Shown: positions 17,770-26,236 of the stretch, piece by piece | How positions within the stretch are numbered: the first letter of the stretch is position 1 | How the letters are laid out: each line of letters starts with the position of its first letter | Assembly: GCA_046050465.1 (NCBI GenBank) | Contig: JBJOPS010000007.1 | Span: 1 to 64,000 of the forward strand | DNA from: Egaibacter sp046050465 | GTDB taxonomy: Bacteria; Pseudomonadota; Gammaproteobacteria; Burkholderiales; Burkholderiaceae_C | Direction: 5' to 3' | Length of the DNA: 64,000 nucleotides | The notes under the pieces: generated by a model | The model's database searches: none | Seen by the model: only the letters and a program-made list of their open reading frames with translations | What the model was told of the DNA's origin: nothing | Translations under genes and position numbers: made by a program

Positions 17770-18894
17770 TTACCTGGAAGGCATGACGTGCACAAGGGAA
17801 AAGTCCAAACGCACCGTCAGCTGGCATCCGGCAGAGATTTGAAGCCGTTGCTGACCCGTAAGCGTCAACTGCAGCAACACGCTGGATACATCACTCAGTT
17901 TAAGTGTCACCAACGTAATTTCACCCAAATGCCTGGCCTCGGTCACAATTGCGACAAATTCATTTTCTGCCTCTGGCAAATGGTCAAGCAATACGATCCC
18001 GTCACTCGAAATGACCCAGGTCACGGACTGACCCACACTAATTTTCCCTTTATCACGTACTCTTAAAACGGGACCCACAGAAGCACCGGCATCGCCTGTT
18101 GTCCACTGCAGAAAACCCCATTCAGTCTGGTCTGACGGGCCTGCCCACACGCCCTGAAAACGATTCTGAATACCAACAAGGTCAGCCACGCGGGCATTAC
18201 GCGGTGACCGATGTATCGTTGTCGGAAAGCCCTGCTGGAGCACAATTCCCTCATCCATCACAACCAATCGGTCAGCGAGCAAACTCGCCTCGTGCAAATC
18301 ATGGGTAATCAGCACAATCGGGATCGACAGTTCGCGCCGCAGATCTGCCAGCAGTTGGTACAGCGACTGTCGGTTCATCTGGTCAACGGCCGAAAACGGC
18401 TCGTCCAGCAACAGCAGCCGGGGCTCCCGCGCCAGCGCACGTGCCACTGCCACCCGCTGCTGCTGGCCACCCGACAACAATGCCGGCCGACGGGTCTGCT
18501 GATCGGGCGAGAGCTGCACATGCTCCAGCCATGCCTGTGCCTTTAATTGTCGATCTGCACGCGATAAATGCAACAGCGACAGCGAAACATTATCTATGGC
18601 TGACAGGTGCGGCATCAATGCGTAGTTTTGAAACACTACCCCTACATGCCGCTGCTGCGGCAGTAAGAATATGTTTCGAGCGCTGTCGCTCCAGACCTCC
18701 GCGCCCACCTGCACCAGGGCATGTCGGGGCCGCATAAAACCCGCCAAAACCCGTACCATGGATGTTTTGCCAGCACCTGAAGGCCCCACCAGCGCCACCA
18801 GTTCACCGGCGCCACAACGAAACCCTCCCGACAAGGGCATCGGGTGCGATTGCTCCACCTCGACCACCAACGCGTTGTTGTCAGCGGTTGTCAT
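17770..18894 (-). CDS. modC: Molybdate-type ABC transporter ATP-binding protein
   Basis: Cytoplasmic ATPase of an oxyanion importer. The 374-aa protein has Walker A GPSGAGKT (37-44), the Q-loop FQNYALMPH, signature LSGGQQQR (140-147), Walker B LLLLDEP (Asp164, Glu165) and an H-loop LITHDLHEA. A C-terminal regulatory part (about 240-374) resembles a TOBE-like domain. The start ATG overlaps the modB stop by four bases. The assignment to molybdate rests on the ModA/ModB neighbours; the ATPase alone would fit sulfate or molybdate families. Last gene of modA-modB-modC. Confidence 0.88.
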   Translation of the reverse strand: MTTADNNALVVEVEQSHPMPLSGGFRCGAGELVALVGPSGAGKTSMVRVLAGFMRPRHALVQVGAEVWSDSARNIFLLPQQRHVGVVFQNYALMPHLSAIDNVSLSLLHLSRADRQLKAQAWLEHVQLSPDQQTRRPALLSGGQQQRVAVARALAREPRLLLLDEPFSAVDQMNRQSLYQLLADLRRELSIPIVLITHDLHEASLLADRLVVMDEGIVLQQGFPTTIHRSPRNARVADLVGIQNRFQGVWAGPSDQTEWGFLQWTTGDAGASVGPVLRVRDKGKISVGQSVTWVISSDGIVLLDHLPEAENEFVAIVTEARHLGEITLVTLKLSDVSSVLLQLTLTGQQRLQISAGCQLTVRLDFSLVHVMPSR

Positions 18895-19556
18895 CGTCGT
18901 CGGGACAGACGGGATGTCGCAAAAAACGAGGCCGCCACAGCTGCTAGTGACAGCAACAACAGCAGCAACGCCATGCGGTCTGCACTCTGAAGATCGAATG
19001 ACTGAACGCTGTCATAAATCGATACAGCGATGGTCTTTGTTTCTCCAGGAATATTACCTCCCATCATCAACACCACGCCAAACTCACCCAGTGTATGCAC
19101 GAAAGTAAGCACAATTGCCGACAACACGCCAGGCCATGCCAGTGGAAGCTCAATCCGCCAAAATGTCTGCCAGCTACTGAGCCCGCTCACTGCCGCAGCC
19201 TCGGCAAGATTGCGGGGGATGGCCTCAAACGCACGTTGCACGGGTTGAACCATGAAAGGCACGTTAAATACCACCGAGGCCACCACCAATCCAGAAAAAT
19301 TGAAAGTCAACTGAATGCCCAGCGTTTCATTTACCCAGCGGCCAACCGGCGAAGCACCTCCCAACAGCACCAACAGGTAATAGCCCAAAACGGTAGGGGG
19401 AAGCACGAGTGGCACCACCACCAGCGCCTCCACCCAGGCCTTCCCGGTGAAGTTGGCGTATGCCAGTAAACGCCCAAACCATAGCCCTGCAGGTAGCAGC
19501 AAAACCAGGGTAACAGCCGCAAGATGCACAGACAGAAACAAGGCTTGCCAGTCCAT
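18891..19556 (-). CDS. modB: Molybdate ABC transporter permease
   Basis: Inner-membrane channel subunit of the molybdate importer, 221 aa with about five or six helices. The coupling (EAA) loop reads EAAAVSGLSSWQTFWRIELP, and VHTLGEFGVVLMMGGNIPGETKT is the typical ModB C-terminal signature. The ATG at 19556 (MDWQALFLSV) gives the normal N-terminus; a longer frame to 19652 would overlap modA and is rejected. It begins 16 bp after modA and overlaps modC by ATGA, so the three are co-translated. Confidence 0.9.
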   Translation of the reverse strand: MDWQALFLSVHLAAVTLVLLLPAGLWFGRLLAYANFTGKAWVEALVVVPLVLPPTVLGYYLLVLLGGASPVGRWVNETLGIQLTFNFSGLVVASVVFNVPFMVQPVQRAFEAIPRNLAEAAAVSGLSSWQTFWRIELPLAWPGVLSAIVLTFVHTLGEFGVVLMMGGNIPGETKTIAVSIYDSVQSFDLQSADRMALLLLLLSLAAVAASFFATSRLSRRR

Positions 19557-19572
19557 GATGACCGTATCGAAT

Positions 19573-20361
19573 TCAATCCTGGGGAACGGCAAAGCCATAG
19601 CGAGCCAGGATAGCCCGCGCTGGTGCCGTACCCAGGTAGTCATAAAAAGCAAGCGCCCCAGGCGGCGCCCCCTTGAGCAGCGCCATACGCTGCATCAATG
19701 GCTGATGCCACTCTTGGGGAATCAGTACAAATGTTCCGAGTTTTGCCATAGCCGGTGCTTTGGCCAGAGACTGGGCAATGATGCCACCCTGAGTAGAGCC
19801 AGACGTTGCAAATTGAGCGGCCTGTGCGATGTTTTCGCCCACCACCAAGTAAGGTTGGACAGCCTCCCAAACACCGGCGAAGCGCAGCGCCTCTTGTGCC
19901 CGCTTTCCATACGGCGCGTGCTCAGGGTTGGCAATGGCGAACTTGCGCAACCTTCCGTCTTTTAGCGCCAGCTTCAAATCCTTGAGTTCACCGTCTGCCG
20001 ATAGCGGGGAACCTGATGGCACCATGATACCGATGCGCCCGATGGCATACAGTCGGCCCCGGTTCACCGTGCGTCCGGCACTTTCGAGCTTGAAGATAAA
20101 GGCCTCGTCGGCAGACATGTACAGATGAAAAGGCGCACCTTGCTGAATTTGGGAGTAGAACGTACCGGAAGATCCGAACACCAGGCGCAGCTTGTAGCCG
20201 GTACCGCGCTCGAACTGGTCAGCGAGTTCTTCCATGGCAAACTTCAGGTCAGCTGCAGCGGCAACAGTTGACATTGCCAGCGTTGTTTCGGCACGCAACG
20301 AAACGCCAGGAACCGCCCCAAGAAGGATCATCAGCCATGATGTAACTAGTCGCTCAAACAT
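19573..20361 (-). CDS. modA: Molybdate ABC transporter substrate-binding protein
   Basis: Periplasmic binding protein of 262 aa with a signal peptide (residues 1-24, hydrophobic stretch ending SLRAET). It has the ModA fold pattern: VAAAADLKFAMEELADQFE, GSSGTFYSQIQQGAPFHLYMSAD (the serine-rich anion-binding loop), and ANPEHAPYGKRAQEALR. The APYG block and the SSGT loop are the oxyanion-binding elements of the family. First gene of modA-modB-modC; the upstream 370-bp gap contains a long inverted repeat but no recognisable ModE box. Confidence 0.9.
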   Translation of the reverse strand: MFERLVTSWLMILLGAVPGVSLRAETTLAMSTVAAAADLKFAMEELADQFERGTGYKLRLVFGSSGTFYSQIQQGAPFHLYMSADEAFIFKLESAGRTVNRGRLYAIGRIGIMVPSGSPLSADGELKDLKLALKDGRLRKFAIANPEHAPYGKRAQEALRFAGVWEAVQPYLVVGENIAQAAQFATSGSTQGGIIAQSLAKAPAMAKLGTFVLIPQEWHQPLMQRMALLKGAPPGALAFYDYLGTAPARAILARYGFAVPQD

Positions 20362-20731
20362 AGTGGTGGTGCCATTAGAATTGACAAATGCTGGAGCGTT
20401 TAAGTCTGAAATGGAAGGGGCATCTGTGATGCCATGCGTAAATGGGTCGATTCTAGCGAGGGCTTGTCAGAGACTGGCCCGTTGATTGCACTGGCCAATT
20501 GGTACTTGGGCAACCAGTACCACGTCCCGGTAATTGCCGCCAATTGGCAGTGATGTTGATGGAATGCAAGCGGCACCCCTGGTGACTGGTGGCGTGCATG
20601 CCAAGCCTATCTGTCATACCACTCATCAATAAGCCTTTTGCAGACTGTGGGTACCCGCAACTTGCAAACTGTCAATCATGATCCCTCCCATAAACTGCCA
20701 GACTTCATGATCATGACCGATTGAATGTGCT
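20362..20731 (+). other. Intergenic region between modA and terC (370 bp)
   Basis: Divergent spacer with no credible ORF. It should hold promoters for modA (leftward) and the TerC gene (rightward). It contains an imperfectly symmetrical inverted repeat at 20489-20552. I see no 51-bp palindromic element, ModE box or known riboswitch fold here. Confidence 0.6.
20489..20552. repeat. Nested inverted repeat with two CCAATTGG sites
   Basis: The left arm CACTGGCCAATTGG (20489-20502) pairs with the right arm CCAATTGGCAGTG (20540-20552), with one bulged G. Each arm contains the 8-bp palindrome CCAATTGG. Between them TGGTACT (20500-20506) pairs with AGTACCA (20516-20522). The layout could be a cruciform, an RNA hairpin or paired operator sites; its function is unknown. 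Confidence 0.6.
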
Positions 20732-21472
20732 ATGGACTTTCTGCTGGACCCCAACATCTGGATCGCGTTTTTCATGCTCGCCGCGCTGGAAGTTGTGTTG
20801 GGCATCGACAACATCATTTTTATCAGCATTCTGGTGGGGCGCCTGCCGCCCGAGAAGCGGGATCTGGCACGCCGCCTGGGGCTGGGTTTTGCGATGGTGT
20901 CGCGTATTGCGCTGCTTTTCAGCCTCTCATGGGTCATGACGCTGACCGCCCCGCTTTTCACCATATTGCACCAGGAGATCAGCGGCCGGGACCTCATCTT
21001 GCTGGGCGGTGGCCTGTTTTTGCTTTACAAGGCTTCGCACGAAATTTTTCTGGAAGTTGAAGCACATCAAACCAAGGTAGAAGGCGCTGGTGCGGATACG
21101 GTGAAAACTGGCGCCGCCCTGTTTTGGGGAACCATCGTCCAGATCGGCATCGTTGACATTGTGTTTTCACTGGACTCGGTCATCACTGCCGTGGGCATGG
21201 TGGACAACATCAGCGTGATGGTGGCTGCCGTCATCGCGTCTGTCGCTGTGATGATGTTTGCAGCCAGGCCCATTGGCGATTTTGTGGACCGGCACCCTTC
21301 CATCAAGGTATTGGCTCTGTCATTCCTCACCATGGTGGGCACGCTGCTGATCGCGGAAGCCTTTGACGTGCATGTCCCAAAAGGCTACGTTTACACTGCC
21401 ATGTTGTTTTCCCTGGTGGTTGAGGCGTTGAACATCCGGGCCCGCACAAAGCGGTTGGCTGCTCAGCACTGA
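20732..21472 (+). CDS. TerC family integral membrane protein
   Basis: A 246-aa multi-helix protein of the TerC/Alx family, members of which export metal ions (Mn2+ in E. coli Alx, by established work) or are linked to tellurite resistance. Two copies of the family signature with acidic residues in helices are seen: EVVLGIDNIIFISIL near the start and VDIVFSLDSVITAVGM in the middle, with about seven hydrophobic segments. It is followed after 24 bp by corA, so the two cation transporters may be co-transcribed. I see no yybP-ykoY-like riboswitch upstream. Confidence 0.9.
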   Translation: MDFLLDPNIWIAFFMLAALEVVLGIDNIIFISILVGRLPPEKRDLARRLGLGFAMVSRIALLFSLSWVMTLTAPLFTILHQEISGRDLILLGGGLFLLYKASHEIFLEVEAHQTKVEGAGADTVKTGAALFWGTIVQIGIVDIVFSLDSVITAVGMVDNISVMVAAVIASVAVMMFAARPIGDFVDRHPSIKVLALSFLTMVGTLLIAEAFDVHVPKGYVYTAMLFSLVVEALNIRARTKRLAAQH

Positions 21473-21496
21473 ACCACCTCCTTTTCTGGGGGCTGG

Positions 21497-22471
21497 ATGC
21501 TGATTAACTGCGTTGCGTACCAAGATGGCAAAAAACTGGCTGACATTGAGGTTGCTCAAATTAGCGACCACATTTCGCGCGACGACACTTTTGTCTGGGT
21601 GGCACTGCAGGACGCCACCCCGGCTGAGCTGGAAGAAATGCAGCATGAGTTCGGTTTGCATGAGCTGGCCGTGGAAGACGCTCACCACGGTCATCAGCGG
21701 CCCAAAATTGAAGAGTATGGCGCCTCGCTGTTCACCGTATTGCACCTGGTGGAGCCGGTCCCCGGCAACCTGAAAGAACTCAGCGTGGGTGAGGTGAATG
21801 TGTTCACCGGGCGCAACTATGTGCTGTCGGTACGCAACCGCAGCCAGCAGGGCTTTCTGGGTGTGCGGGAGCGTTGCGAGCGCGAGCCCGAGCTGCTGCG
21901 TCATGGCTCCGGCTTTGTTTTGTACGCGCTGATGGACGCGGTAGTGGACCGCTACTTCCCCATCCTGGACAAGTTTGAATCCGAGCTGGAAGACATTGAG
22001 GAAGACATCTTCACCAAGGGCACGGCCCGGTTGAACATCGAGCGGTTGTATGAGCTCAAGCGTCGCGTCATGGTGCTCAAGCATGCAGTTGCGCCTTTGC
22101 TGGAAGGCGTGAGCAAACTGCACGGTGGCCGGGTTCCCCAGATGTGCTCCGGCGTGCAGGACTATTTTCGCGATGTGGCCGATCATCTCTCACGGATCAA
22201 CTCATTGATCGACACCATCCGCGACACGATTACTACCGCCATTCAGGTGAATCTGGCCATGGCCACGATTGAAGAGAGCGAAATCACCAAACGGCTGGCC
22301 GCATGGGCCAGTATTTTTGCGGTGTGTACAGCGTTCGCCGGGCTGTGGGGCATGAACTTTGAGCACATGCCCGAACTGAAATGGACCTATGGCTACCCGC
22401 TGGCGCTGGGCACCATCGTGATCTCATGTGCCCTGCTGTACCGCAAGTTTCGCAAGGCCGGCTGGGTGTAA
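21497..22471 (+). CDS. corA: CorA family magnesium/cobalt transporter
   Basis: Pentameric divalent-cation channel, 324 aa. It has the long cytoplasmic N-terminal alpha/beta funnel (residues 1-260) with ELAVEDAHHGHQRPKIEEY. Two C-terminal transmembrane helices follow, the first ending in the diagnostic GMN motif (LWGMNFEHMPEL). The very short C-terminus is basic, ending YRKFRKAGWV, as normal. Convergent with tupA, 25 bp apart. Confidence 0.95.
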   Translation: MLINCVAYQDGKKLADIEVAQISDHISRDDTFVWVALQDATPAELEEMQHEFGLHELAVEDAHHGHQRPKIEEYGASLFTVLHLVEPVPGNLKELSVGEVNVFTGRNYVLSVRNRSQQGFLGVRERCEREPELLRHGSGFVLYALMDAVVDRYFPILDKFESELEDIEEDIFTKGTARLNIERLYELKRRVMVLKHAVAPLLEGVSKLHGGRVPQMCSGVQDYFRDVADHLSRINSLIDTIRDTITTAIQVNLAMATIEESEITKRLAAWASIFAVCTAFAGLWGMNFEHMPELKWTYGYPLALGTIVISCALLYRKFRKAGWV

Positions 22472-22496
22472 CCCCACCCGCCTTGAACCCGATGGA

Positions 22497-23336
22497 CTAC
22501 TTCCCCGCGTTCGGGAAAAACAGCTGCTCGCCACCAATCTTGTAGCCCGCAATCGCTGCCTGGCCGGGGGCTGACACCACCCAGTCCACAAATTTTTGTC
22601 CCTCGGCCACTTTGACTTGCTGGTGCTTGGCCGGGTTGACCAGCATCACGCCATACTGGTTAAACAGCTTGTTGTCGCCCTCTACCAGCACCGCCAGATC
22701 GCCCCTGTTTTTGAAGTTCAGCCAGGTGCCACGGTCCGCCAGCACGTAGGCAGCGCTGCTGGAAGCAATATTGAGCGCCGGGCCCATGCCGCATCCACAT
22801 GACTGGTAGCCGACGCCCATCTTGTCCGTCAGACCAGCCTGACTCCAGAAACGCAACTCCGCCGAGTGGGTACCACTCTTGTCACCGCGCGAGATAAATT
22901 TGCCGTTGGTCGCAGAAACCTTCTTCAGGGCCTCCACGATGTCTTTACCTTTTGTTCCAACCGGATCAGCCTTGGGGCCAATCAACACAAAGTCGTTGTA
23001 CATCACCGGCAGGCGCTTCACACCAAAACCCTCAGCTACAAATTTTTCCTCGGCCACCTGGTCATGTACGAACACCACATCGGCGTCGCCCCGGCGAGCC
23101 ATGTCCAGCGCCTGGCCGGTGCCCAGCGCCACCACCTTCACATCAATTCCCGTCGCTTTCCTGAATTCGGGCAAGAGGTACGCAAACAGTCCCGACTGCT
23201 CGGTAGAGGTGGTCGATGCCACCACGATGGTTTGCGCAGATACCGTCACATATGCAACGGTGGATGCTATCGAAATAGTAGCTATAACCGCATATTTTAT
23301 AAGGGCTAAGACCATAAAAGGCATATGAAAAGTCAT
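22497..23336 (-). CDS. tupA: Tungstate-binding protein TupA
   Basis: Periplasmic binding protein for tungstate, 279 aa. After the export signal comes VVASTTSTEQSGLFAYLLPEF, whose TTST motif is the TupA anion-binding signature. SRGDKSGTHSAEL and the C-terminal DWVVSAPGQAAIAGYKIGGEQLF follow. The signal peptide (about residues 8-26) is unusual: its hydrophobic core, MVLALIKYAVIATISIA, is encoded by a 51-bp palindromic element on the opposite strand. ATG codons at residues 1, 5 and 8 are all possible starts. The start overlaps the stop of tupC (ATGA-type), within tupB-tupC-tupA. Confidence 0.93.
   Translation of the reverse strand: MTFHMPFMVLALIKYAVIATISIASTVAYVTVSAQTIVVASTTSTEQSGLFAYLLPEFRKATGIDVKVVALGTGQALDMARRGDADVVFVHDQVAEEKFVAEGFGVKRLPVMYNDFVLIGPKADPVGTKGKDIVEALKKVSATNGKFISRGDKSGTHSAELRFWSQAGLTDKMGVGYQSCGCGMGPALNIASSSAAYVLADRGTWLNFKNRGDLAVLVEGDNKLFNQYGVMLVNPAKHQQVKVAEGQKFVDWVVSAPGQAAIAGYKIGGEQLFFPNAGK
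23263..23313 (+). repeat. 51-bp palindromic element, copy 4 (signal peptide of tupA, antisense)
   Basis: Begins GATGCTATCGAAATAGTAGC and ends TAAGGGCTAAGACC. In tupA, read on the minus strand, it encodes most of the signal-peptide core. Confidence 0.85.
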
Positions 23337-24046
23337 GCTGATTCTCCTTTGACAAACAAATGCGCCGCCTCTGAAACCTCTTTCAGACGCGGGCCGTTAA
23401 AAAAATCATTCACCGGCAAATCAGCCAGCAACCGCCCCTGCTCCAGATAGAGCACCCGGCTGGCCAGGCGCTTCACCTGGCCCAGGTTGTGGCTTGCAAA
23501 AATCAGGGTCATGGGTTTGGCGTTGTGGCCCCTGGCGAACTCGTCCATCAGCGCCTCCACCTCCCGTTTGGCGTGGGGGTCCAGGCTGGCAGTAGGTTCA
23601 TCCAGCAGCAGGGCATCCGGCTGCAACACCCAGGCGCGCGCCAAAGCCAGCCGCTGCTGCTGCCCGCTGGAGAGCGTGCGCGCGTTGCGCAAGGCCACAT
23701 GCGCCAGGCCCACCCGTTCCAGCGCCCGCTCGGCACGCGTGCGCGCATCGCCCCAGGCCTGCCCGGCGAGCCAAAGCCCCAGCGCAACGTTGTTCCGGGC
23801 GGACGTGCGCAACATGTAGGGCCGTTGAAACAGCATGGCTTGATGTGCTGCCGCATCGCGCCGGGACACGCCACCGGTGGGCGTGCAAAGCCCGTGCAGC
23901 AGGCGCAACAGCGTACTTTTCCCGCTGCCATTGCTGCCCAGCAAGGCCACACGCTCACCGGGGTGGATGGACAGATTGACACCTTTCAGGGCCGCTACTT
24001 GCCCGAACCGGACGTCTGCAGCCTGCAACTCAAACAGCGCACTCAT
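23333..24046 (-). CDS. tupC: Tungstate ABC transporter ATP-binding protein
   Basis: Energy-coupling ATPase, 237 aa, single domain without a TOBE extension. Walker A is GSNGSGKS (37-44), Walker B ALLLDEPTASLDPHAK, and the H-loop FASHNLGQV. The signature reads LSSGQQQR (125-132) instead of the usual LSGGQ, a tolerated variant that seems recurrent in this family. Both ends overlap neighbours by four bases (tupB upstream, tupA downstream), so the three genes form a tight operon. Confidence 0.92.
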   Translation of the reverse strand: MSALFELQAADVRFGQVAALKGVNLSIHPGERVALLGSNGSGKSTLLRLLHGLCTPTGGVSRRDAAAHQAMLFQRPYMLRTSARNNVALGLWLAGQAWGDARTRAERALERVGLAHVALRNARTLSSGQQQRLALARAWVLQPDALLLDEPTASLDPHAKREVEALMDEFARGHNAKPMTLIFASHNLGQVKRLASRVLYLEQGRLLADLPVNDFFNGPRLKEVSEAAHLFVKGESA

Positions 24047-24780
24047 GCGGATGCACTCCCTGCCGCCACCAGCAGGTTGCCCTGTACGTCTTCACGCCAG
24101 CGCCGCAGCACGGCAATGAGCGCGTTGAGTACCAGCACAACGCCCAGCAGAATCAGCCCCAGCGCCAGCGCCAGTGGCAGGTCGCCTTTGTTGGTTTCCA
24201 ATGCAATCGCGGTGGTCATGACACGGGTAAATCCGTCAATGTTGCCGCCCACAATCATCACCGCACCCACCTCGGAGATGGCTCTGCCGAACGAGGCTAT
24301 CAGCACGGTCAGCAGCGCATAACGCTCGTCCCAGGCCAGTAGCAGGCTGCGCAGCAGCGGCCCGGCACCCAGAGAGCGCAACTGTTCGCCGTGAACGCGC
24401 TCCACGTCTTCCACAACCTGGCGCGTCAGCGCCGTCACCACAGGCAAAACCAGGCAAGCCTGCGCAATCACCATGGCCTTGAAGCTGAACAGCCACCCCA
24501 AAAAACCCAGCGGACCCGAACGTGACAGCAACAAATACACGACCAGCCCCACCACCACGGAGGGCACAGCCAGCAGGGTGTTGAGCACCGCGAGCACACC
24601 CAGCCGCCCAGGGAAACGGGCTACCCCCAGCCAGGCACCCAGCACCAGCCCCACCCCGCAGGCCAGCGCGCATGCGGTGGCACTCACAGCCATGGAGCGG
24701 CCCACGATGGACAGCAAGACGGGATCGAATGATGCGATCAGTTGCAGCGCTGTAGCCGCGCTTTCAGTAAACGTAGACAT
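24043..24780 (-). CDS. tupB: Tungstate ABC transporter permease
   Basis: Membrane subunit of the tungstate importer, 245 aa with about five helices and the coupling loop LGAGPLLRSLLLAWDER. Its C-terminal half carries SFGRAISEVGAVMIVGGNIDGFTRVMTTAIALET, typical of TupB. The ATG at 24780 (MSTFTESAATALQLI) is preferred; the frame extends 59 more codons into the divergent regulator gene and that extension is an artefact. First gene of the tup operon, divergent from the ModE-like regulator, 50 bp apart. Confidence 0.92.
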   Translation of the reverse strand: MSTFTESAATALQLIASFDPVLLSIVGRSMAVSATACALACGVGLVLGAWLGVARFPGRLGVLAVLNTLLAVPSVVVGLVVYLLLSRSGPLGFLGWLFSFKAMVIAQACLVLPVVTALTRQVVEDVERVHGEQLRSLGAGPLLRSLLLAWDERYALLTVLIASFGRAISEVGAVMIVGGNIDGFTRVMTTAIALETNKGDLPLALALGLILLGVVLVLNALIAVLRRWREDVQGNLLVAAGSASA

Positions 24781-24830
24781 AACTTCAGGTATCGTAGGCG
24801 CTCCATTAATCCCCAGCGATATGAAGCGTT

Positions 24831-25955
24831 GTGCATAGGCTCCAGTTTCACTACACCTTTGGCCCCGACAGCAGCCCCGCCCTGATTCGCAACCCCTTGA
24901 TTGACCTGCTGCAGGCGGTATCTGGCGGGGGCTCCATATCCGCCGGTGCCCGCGCACTGGGCCTGTCGTACCGTCACGTGTGGGGTGAACTCAAACGCTG
25001 GGAAGGTGAACTGGGCAACGAACTGATCATCTGGGAAAAAGGCCAGTCTGCCCGCCTGACCGAATTTGGTGCCAAGCTGATGTGGGCCGAGCGCCAGGCA
25101 CAAGCGCGGTTGGCCCCGCAAATCGAGTCACTGCGAAGTGATCTGGAACGCGCCTTCGCCGTGGCATTTGACGCCAACGCCCACGTGGTCACGCTGTACG
25201 CCAGCCATGACGACGCGCTGGCCGCACTGCGCGAGCACGCCTTGGCCGTTGATCCCGCCCCCCCGGCTGGCCCGGGCGGTGCTCGGTTGCATCTGGACAT
25301 CCGGTTTTGTGGCAGCGTGGACGCCATCCGGGGCCTGAATGAAGGGCGCTGTGTGATGGCTGGCTTTCACACACTGCAACACCCTGCGCCGGGATCACTG
25401 GCCGAGCGCGTTTACAAGCCGCTGCTGCAACCGGGCCTTCACAAGATCATTGGTTTTGCGCAGCGTACACAGGGCCTGATGGTCGCGCCCGGCAATCCAC
25501 TGGGCCTGCATATGCTGGCAGACCTGAAACGGACGTCCGCACGTTTCGTCAACCGTGCCCTGGGCACGGGCACCCGCGTGGTGCTGGATGAACTGCTGGC
25601 ACAAACGGGCCTGCAAGCATCGGATGTCAACGGTTATGAACACACAGAGCCCTCCCACACAGCCGTGGCGCAGACGATAGCTTCTGGCACTGCCGATGTG
25701 GGCCTGGGCATCGAACTGGCGGCGCGCCGAAAAGGACTTGATTTCGTGCCGCTGGTGCAGGAAAACTACCACCTCGTGTGCCTCAAGTCCGCACTGGAAG
25801 AGCCCGCCATCGTGGCCTTGCAGACAGTGCTGAAAAGCCCGCTATGGCAGGCGCAGCTGGGCGCAACGGCAGGTTACACGCCAGCACACAGCGGTGAAAT
25901 ACAGTCCATGAGGGAAGTCCTGCCCTGGTGGGATTTTGGCAAAAATAATGGTTGA
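24831..25955 (+). CDS. ModE-like regulator with periplasmic-binding-protein-like sensor domain
   Basis: A 374-aa one-component regulator starting with GTG. The N-terminal winged helix (about 20-95) resembles ModE: NPLIDLLQAVSGGGSISAGARALGLSYRHVWGELKRWE. The rest (about 120-370) is a PBP-like (type 2) ligand-binding domain of the kind found in molybdate-related regulators, with NRALGTGTRVVLDELL and TASGTADVGLGIE patterns. The divergent position next to tupBCA makes it the probable regulator of tungstate/molybdate uptake. The 50-bp promoter gap contains only a weak TATCG...CGATA pair. Confidence 0.88.
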   Translation: MHRLQFHYTFGPDSSPALIRNPLIDLLQAVSGGGSISAGARALGLSYRHVWGELKRWEGELGNELIIWEKGQSARLTEFGAKLMWAERQAQARLAPQIESLRSDLERAFAVAFDANAHVVTLYASHDDALAALREHALAVDPAPPAGPGGARLHLDIRFCGSVDAIRGLNEGRCVMAGFHTLQHPAPGSLAERVYKPLLQPGLHKIIGFAQRTQGLMVAPGNPLGLHMLADLKRTSARFVNRALGTGTRVVLDELLAQTGLQASDVNGYEHTEPSHTAVAQTIASGTADVGLGIELAARRKGLDFVPLVQENYHLVCLKSALEEPAIVALQTVLKSPLWQAQLGATAGYTPAHSGEIQSMREVLPWWDFGKNNG

Positions 25956-26236
25956 AAAGACCGCTATCCCTCCCACTTTGGACAGTAGCCACCGACCAGC
26001 CCAATGAATCAACACTGACGCAGCGCAGTACAGACGAGCCAACCGAAGGGATAATCGCTTTTTGCATGATGATCCCCGCGTGGCTGCCCACAAGACACTG
26101 GTATTTACCCTAGCTCAAAACAGCGTACCGTCAGGTAATTTTCAATCACAAGGCGTTAACCTCAATCGGTTCACATGTTGGCGTGGCTATGTCTGCCTGA
26201 TTTTGTGACTCACCAGCTTTATTCGATGGAAACAAC

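Noticed and set aside
24781..24830. ModE-type operator in the tup divergent gap
   Set aside because: Only TATCG and CGATA, 22 bases apart, are seen; too weak to call a site.
24781..24957. Upstream extension of tupB
   Set aside because: It would overlap the divergent regulator gene and is Arg/Gly-rich; ATG 24780 gives the normal N-terminus.
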